The translations under genes and the position numbers were made by a program. A stretch of 64,000 nucleotides of DNA from Erinaceus europaeus. Taxonomy: Eukaryota > Chordata > Mammalia > Eulipotyphla > Erinaceidae. The notes beneath the pieces were generated by a model, which saw nothing but the letters and a program-made list of their open reading frames with translations, did no database searches and was not told the DNA's origin. Shown here piece by piece: positions 45,441-56,369 of the stretch. The stretch covers positions 86,717,581 through 86,781,580 of the forward strand of contig NC_080175.1 in the NCBI RefSeq assembly GCF_950295315.1, given 5' to 3'. Numbering within the stretch: the first letter of the stretch is position 1; each line of letters opens with the position of its first letter.

Positions 45441-46650
45441 GTTTTATATTTTCAAAAATATGTGTTTATCTTCTAGTTTTTTAAATTACTAACAGATTAT
45501 ATAACTACATGAAAAAATCAAATAACAATAAACCTATCATGATACATACATACCACATTACAAAAAACAGTTATTATAACATTAAATGTAAACTCATTAA
45601 TCTCCCTGGTGAGTGGCAACAAAATCAAACTGAAAGAGGACCTAAAAAAGTCATCTGAGACTAAACTCTGTAGTCAACATGCTGTGGATCCCAACTTAGA
45701 AAGCTGACACTATTCATCAAAGAAGGACAATCAATAAGGAGAAACGCCATTTCCCGCAGTCAACATTGACAGGGCTCCTCAAAGCACCATCTGCGAAGAC
45801 AGTGTTCTTTGAGAGAAATTCAAGTATTTGATCTCCATGACAATTTGTGAAGCACTGATGTGGACATTGGAGTCTGGAACCAAGAAATCCGTGAATCAAC
45901 AGGATAGGAAGTTGCTCTCTGATTTCAGATACAGCCAGCAACCTCTTGTCGGTTTGCTTCCCCTGAAGGCTGCCTAGTGAGAGAAAATATGCTGGTTAGT
46001 GAGAGAAAATATGCTGGTCTATAAGTTACAGCAATTTCTGTTCCTTGGCGCACACATTTATCATTGAAATCAGTAAGTTAACATTCTGATTTTCAAGATC
46101 AATCTCTTGTCATCTTTGTTGGCATATGTCACGTAATAAATTGTTTTAAAGACAAGGTCAGGTTTAAAATTTAGAAGATGGAAGACTGAGTCCATTATAT
46201 GTATTGTTAATAAACACAGCATTGCAATTTTCCATGGTGCCTATGTACTCTTATGTGTTTTGCTGAGGACTTGAACTTAAACTCAGTAAGGCAGACAGCC
46301 TAGCAGGTAAACTAGTTACCTGACCCCTATGTTTTTCTTAGCCCTCTTTGTGCTTTTGCTCCTGATTGCTTACTTCATATTTATGTGAGCTGGTCAAGTA
46401 AAGGTAGGTGGAGAATATATATGGTCACTGTTCTCATGTGTCTTGTCACAAAATCCCTGGGTTCTTAGGTAATCTTATATCAGCTAAGTGCCTGCCATCA
46501 CCATCCGAACTTGTTTGTTCGTTGTTGATCCATGAGTTCCACAACCTTGGGTTCACAACTCCTTTCCTATGTTCTAATATTACTCATCTAACAATATTGC
46601 TTTTCAGTGAAAATGCCAACAACTTAGCTGTAATAGACTGACAGCAGATA
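45441..46650. other. unique DNA with a 22-bp tandem duplication
   Basis: No repeat recognised. The interval 45640-45960 is less AT-rich; the minus-strand frame 45717-45941 (74 codons, contains HQCFTNCHGDQILEFLSKN) has no family I recognise. A 22-base unit (tagtgagagaaaatatgctg plus gt) occurs twice in tandem at 45975-45996 and 45997-46018. Confidence 0.4.
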
Positions 46651-46663
46651 ATAAATCATATAA

Positions 46664-46937
46664 CTTTTTAATATTTATTTATTCCCTTTTGTTGTCCTTG
46701 TTGTTTTATTGTTGTAGTTATTGTTGTTGTCGTTGTTGGATAAGACAGAGAGAAATGGAGAGAGGAGGGGAAGACAGAGAGGGGGAGAGAAAGACAGACA
46801 ACTGTAGAGCTGCTTCAAGGCTTGTGAAGTGACTCCCCTGCAGGTAGGGAGCTGGGGGCCTTGAACCGGGATTCTTACACTGGTCCTTGCACTTTGCGCC
46901 ACATGTGCTTAACTGGCTGTGCTACCTCCCGACTCCT
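46664..46937 (-). mobile_element. SINE type A, antisense, with duplication
   Basis: Full-length copy between taaatcatataa at 46652-46663 and the same string at 46938-46949. Confidence 0.9.
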
Positions 46938-47054
46938 TAAATCATATAATTTAACTGAAACAGTGAGACATGTAATAATAGTTAAAAATATATATTTGGA
47001 GTCAAAAAACACAATTATTATAGGACTCCTCTTACAAAGTTTGCTGATACTCAG

Positions 47055-47362
47055 ATAGAGGTATACCCGGTAATGAACACACATTATCGTGGCCAAAGAC
47101 TCAGGTTCAAACCCCCGGTTTCCATCTTGGCAGGAAAGTTTTTAGAGAAATGGAGAAGTGGTGCAAATGTATCTATTTCTATATCCTCTATTTCTGTCTC
47201 TAATAGAAAAAAAAAAAAAAGCAAAACAGAAAGGGAGGGATGGACGGAGGGAAAAAAAATAACAGAAAGAGAGGGGCTGGAGAGGAAGGAAAATGTCCTC
47301 CAGGAGCAGTGGAAGGAATTGTGCAGGCACAAAGCCTCATTGATGAATTTGGTAAAAAATAA
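47055..47362 (+). mobile_element. SINE type A, long form, diverged
   Basis: ggtatacccggtaatgaac, cgtggccaaagactcaggtt, an A-run in the body and the extension gtcctccaggagcagtggaa to cctcattgatgaatttggta. Confidence 0.7.
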
Positions 47363-48238
47363 GATAAAATCAAGCAAAGTAAATGCAAGAAAATTATGTG
47401 ACATAAGATATAGAGGAGAAGGTCATAAAAGGAGACCAGTCAGAAGATGATTAAGAAAAATAAGGAACTAGTTATTAGTAGGTACAAAAAGAATTGTATC
47501 CTGTAAACGCTAAATGTGTTTCTTAGATGGCAAGTTAAAAAATAAACTGAAAATTTAAGCAGGAATAAAGGAGAGTTATTTAAAAGATAGTGGGTGGCTT
47601 AAAGAACTGAGAAAATTAAATACCAATTAATAGGTTTCAGGCTGACCTTTCAGTAACAATGCTATAAACCTAACTATCAAACCGAAGAAAACATTCCTCT
47701 TTCATGGACACCAATGATAATAAAGATATGTAGCAAGTGTTAATACTGTGAACTCAAGTCTGTTCACACTATCATTTTGCTGCCATGATCTTGGCCTTAC
47801 ACACAGCCCCAGGCAACTCTGATATCATTTCAGAATATGCACAATGAATTCCGCATGGTTCATCTCCCTCAGCTTGCTATTTGAGATGCATTTAATGATT
47901 ATTAACTTGGTCCTAAATACAAGTTCAGGGAAGCTGGTTTTGCTTGCTTTAAACTAGTGGGAAGGGATTCAGAAGAATATTTCTCTCAGACATAGCAAAT
48001 GAACCCAAGTAAAAAGTCCAGAAACAAGGATAATTTCTACTACAAGCAGACACTTTAGAATCCAGAGTTTCATGGTAATTGGAAGAAGTTGGTCAGGTAA
48101 AGAAAAGGAGAAGGAGATGGAGTAATGGGTCAAATGAGACATTCAAGATGTTTCAATTTATTGCTGCATTTATTAAAATTAAAAAAATGTTCTTATATCA
48201 TATGAATCATTTAGAAAAAATATTATTTAATAAAATAA
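47363..48238. other. unique DNA
   Basis: No gene or repeat recognised over about 880 bases. Confidence 0.45.
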
Positions 48239-48248
48239 TGCACTACTG

Positions 48249-48593
48249 GGGGCTGGCGGTAGTGCAGCAAGTTAAGCGCACATGGCACCAAGCCCAAGGA
48301 CCGGAGTAAGGATACCCGTTCCAGCCCCTGGTTCCCCATCTGTAGAATGGGTCGCTTCACAAAAGGTGAAGGAGGTTTTCTGGTGTCTGTCTTTCTCTCC
48401 GCCTCTCTGTCTTCCCCTCCTCTCTTGATTTATCTGTGTCCTATCAAACAACAATGACAGCAATAACAATAATAATAACAACAACGATAAACAACAAGGG
48501 CAACAAAAGAAAAAAATGGCTTCCAGGAGCAGTGGATTCATAATTCAGGCACCAAGTTCCAGCAAAAACCCTGGAGGCAAAACATAATAATAG
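48249..48593 (+). mobile_element. SINE type A, long form, with duplication
   Basis: Complete copy with extension; tgcactactg (48239-48248) and tacactactg (48594-48603) flank it. Confidence 0.9.
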
Positions 48594-48619
48594 TACACTA
48601 CTGTACAGACAAGTCAAAC

Positions 48620-48768
48620 TATCATCTTTCTTCTCTTAGAGTAAAGGAGAGAAATAGATCGATGCGCTACTTTTCCATTTTGTGCAATGCCAGAGATCAA
48701 ACCCAGGGCCTATGCATGCAAGACATATACTTTATCACTGAGACACCTACTGAAGTCGGAATCAACAG
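48620..48768 (-). mobile_element. SINE type B, antisense
   Basis: Reversed landmarks tgccagagatcaaacccagg and tatcactgagacacctactg. Confidence 0.7.
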
Positions 48769-48778
48769 AGTTTAAGAA

Positions 48779-49225
48779 CAGGCTGGATGGTGACACACCC
48801 AGTTCAGCACACATGTTACCGTGCATAAGAAACCGGTTTTAGGGGCCAAGTGGTGGTGCATCTGATTGAGTGCACATGTTACAATGCGTAAGGACCTGGG
48901 CTGGAGCCCCTGGTCCCCACCTTCAGGGGGAAAGCTTTGTGAGTGGTGAAGCAGTGCCGCAGGTGTCTATCTTTCCCCCTCTATCTCCCCCTTTTACTCT
49001 AGATTTTTCGTTGTCTTTATCCAATAAATAAATAAAAATAATTTTAAAAATTTTTTAAGAGAAACCAGTTTGAAGCCCCCATCTCTACCTGCAGGAGTGA
49101 AGCCTTATGAGTGGTGAACCAGTGTTGCAGGTGCCTCTCTTCTTCTCTCTCTCCTACTTCTAGCTTAATTTCTTTCCATCTTTCTCCAATGAATGAATGC
49201 ATAATAAATAAAAAGAACAGTTAAC
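48779..49225 (+). mobile_element. nested pair of type A SINEs
   Basis: An outer SINE (48779-48839 and 49072-49225) is interrupted at its B-box by an inner SINE (48840-49059). The outer sequence agaaaccggttt / agaaaccagttt is duplicated at 48828-48839 and 49060-49071. Confidence 0.9.
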
Positions 49226-49284
49226 TGGTGCTTAGTGCGTATTGAACATATAAAATTGCTGAAGATGAGAACAAGTTACATGAG

Positions 49285-49492
49285 TTTTTATTCTTTATTT
49301 TATTTTGTTTTATATTATTTGCCATTGGGGTTATCCTGGGACTTGATATCTGCATGATGAAGCCAATGCTAGCTGTGGCTAGTTTTTTTTTTTTTTTTCC
49401 TATTATTTATAGAGACTGATGGGCACTAAGGACTTTAACCCAGGTCTCTGCACACTGTACTGAGTGCCATAACCTGGACCTGGGGTTTTATT
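49285..49492 (-). mobile_element. SINE type A, long form, antisense
   Basis: Reversed extension (gccattggggttatcctggg), a T-run, then ggactttaacccaggtctct and the head tgccataacctggacctgg. The purine body is largely deleted. Confidence 0.7.
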
Positions 49493-49508
49493 ATAACCCC
49501 CAAAAGTC

Positions 49509-49727
49509 AACACAGGGCCCTGTGGCGCTGCATCCACTTGAATGCACATGGTACAATTTATCTATTTTCAAGCCCTCTGTCCATACCAGCAAGGGGAAGC
49601 TTCACAGGCAGTAAAGCCTTACTGCAGGTGTCTATCTCTCTTCTCCTCTATTTCCACCCTCCCTTTCAATTTCTCTCTCTATCCCAACAAATAAATAATT
49701 AAATGAATACTTAAAATATTAACACAG
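49509..49727 (+). mobile_element. SINE type A
   Basis: ggccctgtggcgctgcatcc, aggggaagcttcacaggcag, ctgcaggtgtctatctctct and tatcccaacaaataaataa. Possible duplication aacacagg at 49509-49516 and 49720-49727. Confidence 0.75.
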
Positions 49728-50004
49728 GCACTTAAAATACTGGAATTCAGATTATTATACTGGTTGTTACTGTATGTGATGTTGACTTAAGGTTGACAGT
49801 CTAGTATCAGAGCTTCAGATTTTTAGTGATGCTTTCCTTACTTAGGATGTAAAAGTAGCATGTACTGGATAAGCTTGGTTATAAACCAATAGACATAAAT
49901 TCTTACTGGGAAATTAATAAGTATACTTATACTGAATCTACATGCTATTTATAAACAAATAATGTTTATCACAAATAAAAATGTATAATCTTGTACAAGT
50001 CAAG
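49728..50004. other. unique DNA
   Basis: Nothing recognised. Confidence 0.4.
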
Positions 50005-50476
50005 AAAACATTGATGGGGAGCAGAGCCAAGATGGTGGCTTGGAGACAATACCTGGTGTGAGCTCTGCAAAGAAACTGCTTCAACCTGGGATTTTCTGAG
50101 AGGCCACCAGGTTCCAGATGCTACCATTATGCCAACCAGACTTTCATGGGAAGACAACCCTACCAATGTGTCCTGGAGCCCTGCTTCCTCAGAGCCCCAC
50201 CCCACTAAAGTAAAAGAGAGACAGGCTGGGAGTATGGATTGACCTGTCAAGCCCAGGTTCAGTGGGGAAGCAATTCCAGAAGCCAGACCTTCCACCTTCT
50301 GCATCCCATAATGGCCCTGAGTCCATACTCCCAGAGGGATAAAGAATAGGAAAGCTATCAGGGGAGGAGACTGGATATGGAGTTCTGTTGGTGGTTAATT
50401 GTGTGGGGTTGTACCCCTTATTCTATGATTTTGTCAGTGTTTCCTTTTTATAAATAAAAATAAAAAAAACACTGAT
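50005..50476 (+). mobile_element. EC retroposon copy 8: L1 5'-head fused to the shared 3' block
   Basis: Insert 50016-50465 lies between aaaacattgat (50005-50015) and aaaacactgat (50466-50476). The first about 85 bases begin ggggagcagagccaagatgg, which resembles the extreme 5' end of mammalian L1 5'UTRs. They switch at about 50100 to gccaccaggttccagatgct, the start of the shared EC 3' block, which ends in aataaaaataaaaaaaa. The 5' end seems complete, so this is likely a full-length copy of a short chimeric RNA. The 111-codon antisense frame is incidental. Confidence 0.8.
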
Positions 50477-51749
50477 TAAATAAATTTGACAGCCTTCCAT
50501 TATTAATGCTTTACGCACTGTAATTATTTACCATTTCACGATTCTTATTTTTATATCAATTTATAGTAGCTGAAAAACCAGACTTTTAAAAGCAACAAAA
50601 GTGCTTAAATTAAAAAAAAAGTGCATCTTTAACTTCATTAATTTATCAGAGCACCATAATTATCAGAATTTATACTTTTTAAAACACAATTTTTGGATTT
50701 TAGGAAAACTTGGTTAAGAAATTTGCAAACTTCGTGGTGGGAGTGGGGCCTCCCATCTTCCCTCTGTATTTCCCACTTCTGTGATTTTCTGGAAGCACTT
50801 TCATGGTCTTCGTTTCTTCTTTAGGCCTGAAACTTTACTTCCAGTGCCTATAGTTCAGTCTTCTTAGACACCTACCAATCCTCCTAATATCCTACAGTCA
50901 TTCAAAAGCAAAATCTTTGGTATCTACCAGAACTTTCCTATAATCCTTATATTTTCTTGTGCAAATCAATGCAAACTGCTCTGAACCAGAGTTTAAAAAG
51001 ACATGAATTAAAAACAAATCTTTACTAAGTAAATCGGTTTAAATGCAAAATACCTGAAAATGGTTGAAATTACAATGGTAGAATATTAGGTTTATTCACT
51101 TTAAGGATAAAAATGAACTATGATTATTTCACTGCTGGCATAGAAATGCTCTCAGATAATACTAACTGTGATTGGAAGCTAAAGACTGAAAAGGGAACTC
51201 TCTTCCAGCATAAGATGTGTGAAGAGCAGGTCACAGGACTGAGGCTAGACATTTTTAAAAGTGTACTATGTAAGATCTTTCATTCAAGCTTAAATTACAT
51301 TTTTTGTGATATCAATGAGAAAAATGAGCATATTTAGCATATCACGTTTAAATTAAAATTATTAGAAAATGAAAATGCTAACCAAGTAGTTTGTACCTGG
51401 GATGTTTGTAATAGTTGTTAGAAGGTAAAATAGTCACTTTTTAAAGTTCAGTTCAACAGAAACAAACAGAAAAAAATTAAAAATGCATAAAACAGATGTA
51501 GATATATTAAGTGCACTAGACTAAAATGAAAAGCTAAAAAATAAAAAAAAAAAACACAAATCTTATGTTTGCCATTAGAAATGAAGTCTATCTAGTTCCT
51601 TATATTTCTGTTTAGTATTCTTGATTTACATTAAAAATTCCATATACTTAACATTTAAAAATCAGTCAGTTCTATTCAGATAACACCAAAGTTATCTCCA
51701 GATAATACATTGAATTTATCTGCTGAATTCACTATACTATTCTTAAGTT
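50477..51749. other. unique AT-rich DNA
   Basis: About 1.3 kb without recognised genes or repeats; the 74-codon frame at 51113-51337 has no domain. Confidence 0.45.
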
Positions 51750-52200
51750 GGAATGTTTTTTCTACCCCATAGGTAGTCTACCTAAACTAGGTTCCCTATT
51801 CACTTCAAAATTGTGGAGGAAACACACTTAGAATGGATGTGGTATAATGCCCCAAAGCAAAGGGCTCTCGGGAAGGAAAGAAGGGGAGAGAAGGGACTTA
51901 GGGTCCTGGTGTGTGAGGGTGGAAAAAGAGGTGAGGATGCTTTGCAGACACCTATCATAGGAAGGTTAGAAATTGTACCCAAGAGGGTAGGGATAGATTG
52001 GGTAATGGTTATGCAAAGAGACTCTCATGCCTGAGGCTATGGATTCCCAGGTTCAGTCCCCTGCACCACCATAAACCAGATCTGAGCAATGCTCTAGTAA
52101 AAGAAAAGAAAAAGAAAATATACCCAAGTACCAATAATTATATTATAATCTACTACCTCCCACCCCAGTGAGGAAGGAAATAAAAGACTGTCTTGAGTCA
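51750..52200 (+). mobile_element. L1 3'UTR fragment, split by a type B SINE
   Basis: gtggtataatgccccaaagc, gcaaagggctctcggg, gacacctatcataggaaggt and aaattgtacccaag. The same pattern occurs at 55190-55370. The type B SINE at 51984-52120 is bracketed by tacccaag (51976-51983 and 52121-52128). Confidence 0.65.
51984..52120 (+). mobile_element. SINE type B
   Basis: gggtaatggttatgcaaaga, tctcatgcctgaggctatgg, cccaggttcagtcccctgc and an A-rich tail. Confidence 0.9.
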
Positions 52201-52651
52201 AGCTGCAAAAGAAAGTGACAGATTTCATCAGCAACTGAATTAATTATTGAAATAATGCACTTTTCCATTGAACATTAATTAACTATTTTCATTTTAAGAA
52301 ATGATATCTCCTTCAAAATGCCATCTTCACTAAGTATATTGAAGTCACCTTTAACACGCAATTTAGAATGATCATTAATTCAGAATAATGTGTATGGGTT
52401 CTCTCACAGAATGAGGAAAAAGCAAGTTGATTTATCAAATAAATTGCCACAGATTCTACCTTAGTTTTGCTCCACAAAGCAAACTAATTCTCACAATTTA
52501 CCTGTTGTTATCTAGGTATTAGGGGAATGGCAACCAGATTGAATCACTCTACAAAGTTAATGGGTGTTTGATCTTCATCCACTGCCCTCGAGTTGTTTTG
52601 GGGCTTTGTCTTGTCTCTTGCATTTTAATGTAGATGTTTCGGTATGATATT
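52201..52651. other. unique DNA
   Basis: Nothing recognised. Confidence 0.4.
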
Positions 52652-52836
52652 GAAAAATGCATACCATGGTCCAGGAGGTAGTGCAGTGAATAAAGTGTTG
52701 AATTCTCAAGCTGTGAAGTCCCAAATTCAATCCCTGGCAGCACATACACCAGAGTGATGTCTGGTTCTTTCTCTCTCTCTTCCTATCCCTTTCATTAACA
52801 AATAAATCAAATATTTAAAAAAGAGAAAAATGCATA
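52652..52836 (+). mobile_element. SINE type B variant, with 12-bp duplication
   Basis: gaaaaatgcata flanks the element perfectly at 52652-52663 and 52825-52836. The head ccaggaggtagtgcagtgaa and the ctcaagctgtgaagtcccaa segment match the old antisense copy at 30164-30320 more than the other type B copies, so it is a distinct subtype. Confidence 0.85.
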
Positions 52837-53049
52837 GCAAAAATATTTATAGTCAAATTATAAGGAGACATTTTTGAGCAAAGCTATTTTTTTTCTACTG
52901 AAATCTTACTTAACTGTCTCAAACTCATTGTCCTACTATAACAATACAATATACAGGGTAGCTGTGTAAACAAAAATTTGTTTCTAATGATTCTAGAGAC
53001 AAGGGATTCCAAGATCAAGATGCTGACAAATTTGATGTCAGTTTAAAGA

Positions 53050-54165
53050 TTTTTTTCTTGAATCTTTTCAAAGTCTTTTTAAATTGGTCCAACTCTGGTC
53101 TGGAGATTTTGCAGAATGCTCAAAATGTACCTACCCAGTGCCCTAGCAATTTCTTTCCCGGGGATTTACCCAAAGGAAACAAACAAAAAATCATATCAGA
53201 AGAGATCTAGAATTCTTATATCATAGCAGCACAATCATAATGGTAAAATTTTGGAAGCAACCCAGATGTCTAATGACATATCAGTAGCTAAGAAAGGTGT
53301 TTTGATATATACACAATAGAATAATATCAATGTTAAAAATGATAAAGTCATCCATTTTACCTTATTTTAGATGGAGCATTAAAGAATTTTGTTCAGTGAG
53401 ATAAGCCAAAAAGAGAAAGACAAATACCAAATTATTTCACTTATAGGTGGAACTTAAGAATAAGACAAGGGAAGAGGTGGGTGGTGGCACACCTAGTTGA
53501 GTGCACATGTTACAATGTGCAAGGATCCAGGCTTGAGCCTCCAGTCCCCAACTGCAGGCGGAACGCTTTGAGAATGGTGAAGCAGTGCTGCAAGTGTCTC
53601 TCTGTCTCTCTCCTTCTCTATCACCCCTCCCCTCTGGATTTCTGGCTGTCTCTATCCAATAACTAACTAAAGATAATAAAAAAATTAAAGAATAAAACAG
53701 GAGGAAGAAATAGATAAAAGATGTTGGAAGAACAGTAAAACAAAACCAGTTTTGAAAAGACCCTCTTAGTTGTATTTATGTATGTTTATGTATAAATAAT
53801 AATATTGTTTACTATGTAATGTACTAAATGTATACTGTTTTCTATATCATAACTGCTTTCACTTCCTCTTATATTATTGTTTGTTTTACTCATTATACTT
53901 GTATGCAGTTCCTTGAGGTTCTTTAAGTTGGTGTTTGTGTTCACGGACTCTTGTAGTTTATATCTGTTGCCAAATGACCAGACAAATGTCCCCTACTGAA
54001 GGACATTTACCAGTTGGTTTTGCTCATGTGTGCAATATAAAAAATTGATACACATGGACTTAAAAAAACAAAAGGCAGTCAAGCCAACACTAAGACTTTG
54101 TGAAAACTATGACAGGGTTATTGTAAAAGGCAGTAGCCCTGAAATTCCCTTTTTATGCAGTTGTT
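53050..54165 (+). mobile_element. L1 3' end, first part, with SINE
   Basis: L1 order: ggggatttacccaaaggaaa, gaagcaacccagatgtctaa, gttttgatatatacacaata, gagataagccaaaaagagaa and caaattatttcacttatagg. A SINE lies inside it and a solo LTR follows at 54166, after which the L1 3' end resumes. Confidence 0.8.
53471..53687 (+). mobile_element. SINE type A ('gtggtggcacacc' subtype) inside L1
   Basis: Flanked by aagaataagacaagg (53456-53470) and aagaataaaacagg (53688-53701). Confidence 0.9.
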
Positions 54166-54710
54166 TGTTAAGTGCTTTTAGTATGAGTTGCTTGTAGTAT
54201 GAGGTGGAAAATTCCTTGCCCCTTCCCCCTTGAATAAACAGGACCTAATCAGTGAAGGCCACCCATTGTCTTCTAAGTTGTTCGAAGGACCCTGCATGGG
54301 GACAAGCCTTATCAGGACCTTTGCACAGACTTTGTGGTGTGCTGTCTACCGGATGGGTGGTCATAGCCGATGGCAGGAGGATGTGCCTGGTTGAATTCTA
54401 TTGGTTGTGTGATCTTACTATATTTGAAACTAGCCCGCGCTTTGCTTTGAATGGATCATGCTTTTGCTAAGTTTGAAATGATTGGATCTTGTGTTTGCTA
54501 TAGCCTGTTATTGGATGTAGGTTGATAAGGTGATGTGCTCCCCCTCCCTGAGTGTAGTCTGAATTCCTATAAATTGTATGGTTTGAGCCCTGTTTGGGGT
54601 CGAGCTTGGTAGACTAACACCAGTCACCATCTCGGCCCGGATTGCAATTCGTCAATAAACATCTTTTGCTTCCTTACAGTGGATGGTGGTTTGATTTATG
54701 CTCGCTAACA
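54166..54710 (+). mobile_element. solo LTR of an endogenous retrovirus inside L1
   Basis: Starts TGTTA (54166) and ends TAACA (54710), a perfect 5-base inverted end. Flanks gttgtt (54160-54165) and gttatt (54711-54716) form a 6-bp duplication with one mismatch. A TATAAA at 54568-54573 and an AATAAA at 54654-54659 are spaced about 85 bases apart, as in a U3-R-U5. No internal viral sequence is left. The 72-codon frame at 54252-54470 is in the U3 region and is not retroviral coding sequence. Confidence 0.8.
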
Positions 54711-54716
54711 GTTATT

Positions 54717-54848
54717 ATTTGGGAGAGGCTGAAAAGTCAGGGGGAGGGTGAGGACACAGAACTGTGGTGGTGAGTGCAGTGTGGAACTCTTCCCCTGTGA
54801 TCTTCAAGTCTTTTTTTCTATCAAATCATTAATAAAAAAAATAAAGAA
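54717..54848 (+). mobile_element. L1 3' end, last part
   Basis: agtcagggggagggtgagga, acagaactgtggtggtgagt, gtggaactcttcccctgtg and atcattaataaaaaaaataa close the L1 begun at 53050. This same ending resembles that of the EC family. Confidence 0.8.
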
Positions 54849-54849
54849 A

Positions 54850-55140
54850 AGGAGAGTCGGGCAGTAGCGCAGCAGGTTAAGCCACGTGGCGCTAAGAGCA
54901 AGGACCAGCATAATGAGTCTGATTTGAGCCCCCCCCCCCCCCGACCCCACCTACAGGGAAGTCCTTTCATAGGATATGAAGCAGGTCTGCAGGTGTCTAT
55001 CTTTCTCTCCCCCTCTCTGTCTTCCCCTCCTCTCTCCAGTTTTCTCTGTCCTATCCAACAACGACAACAATAATAACTACAACAATTAAAAAAATACAAG
55101 GTCAAAAAAAGGGAATAAATAAATAAATATTTTTTAAAAA
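54850..55140 (+). mobile_element. SINE type A
   Basis: Full-length copy with a C-run of about 15 at the B-box (54930-54944), ending (AATA)n. Confidence 0.9.
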
Positions 55141-55372
55141 TAAGAAACAAAACCAATTACTGAGGTAAAACAGTAAGGGAAACTTGGACTGGGTGTGGTG
55201 TATCTCACCAAAGCAAAGGACTCTGGAGAAATGCGGGGACGGGTATTGCATGATGATGTAAAACGGATAAAATGTGGGTAAAAATGCTCGGCAGAACTTT
55301 CACAGGTAGATAAAAGATTGGACCCATGTGTCAACAACTGTACTGTAAACCATTAAACCTCCTAATAGAAAT
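55141..55372 (+). mobile_element. L1 3'UTR fragment
   Basis: ggtgtatctcaccaaagcaa, aggactctggagaaatgcgg, cagaactttcacaggtagat and gtgtcaacaactgtactgta match the fragment at 51750-51984 in order. Confidence 0.6.
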
Positions 55373-55904
55373 TGTTTAAAGAATAGCATTCTCATGATGG
55401 TGAACCAGAGTATAATACATTGAGCTAATATATTATGCTAATGTATTGAGCTAATGTATTATGCTCTTAATGCTCTTAATACCTTCTCATGGAGAAGAGG
55501 CAGAGAGCAGACTAGATCTCTTTTACAAAGGCATGAATCTCACTGATGAAAATTCTGCCTTTGTAAAGACAGAAACACATTCCAACCCCCCCCCCCCCCA
55601 TCAGTCCTTTCAAATTCTTGACTAAGGCATTTCCTTCCTGTAACAAAATAACACATTGACAGGAAAGGAATAAATGTAATGAGGTATGCATAGAAGGAGA
55701 ACAGAGATCTGACTCAAAGTCTCATAATTAACAATCCTTTATACCTTTTTATAAGAAAACATAAACTTGTGAAGAATCCATCAAGGCGGAGGATTTTAGG
55801 ATAAAGTAGTAAAATGGTGGCTATGGTGACAAAGTAACAAGCTTTATTTATGCAGTCTAACCCTTAAATCCTTTGACTGTGGCAATACAGTTATCTCTCA
55901 TCTT
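55373..55904. other. unique DNA with small tandem strings
   Basis: tattatgctaatgtattgag-like units at 55425-55475 and a C-run at 55587-55599. No gene. Confidence 0.4.
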
Positions 55905-56086
55905 CCTGGTCTGTACATTCTTTTGTTTTTATTGCTGTAGTTATTTTGTTGTTGTTATTGATGTCATCATTGTTAGATAGGACAAAGAGAAATGGAGAGG
56001 GGAGGGGAAGACAGAGACGGGAGAGAAAGACACCTGCAGACCTGCTTCACCACTGTGATACCACCAGACTCCCTGGTCTGTATATT
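55905..56086 (-). mobile_element. SINE type A, antisense, internally deleted, with 15-bp duplication
   Basis: Insert 55920-56071 lies between cctggtctgtacatt (55905-55919) and cctggtctgtatatt (56072-56086). The B-box and the tRNA-like middle are missing: ttcaccactgtgataccacc joins the body to the head. Confidence 0.85.
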
Positions 56087-56369
56087 ATTATTTGATATTG
56101 TCAGTTGGTTATTAGAAATCTGGATTTTAAGAGAAAGAAGAGGTTATGAAAGCAGGTTCTCCTGCAAGTTTTTACTCAGTGTCTAGAGTGATTCTTTTTT
56201 CCTCATCAATGTTAACAAAATGACAGAAGGGTACCTGTCACAGGAGAGATATTTGCTGCCTCAGGGAATCGGGGAGGGTAGAGGAACTGTCAAAGTGACC
56301 TTCCTTTTTCTTGTTCAGACTGCTTGATTTCAAGATATCTAATATGCAGGCTAGTAAAATAACCCACTT
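56087..56369. other. unique DNA
   Basis: Nothing recognised. Confidence 0.35.
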
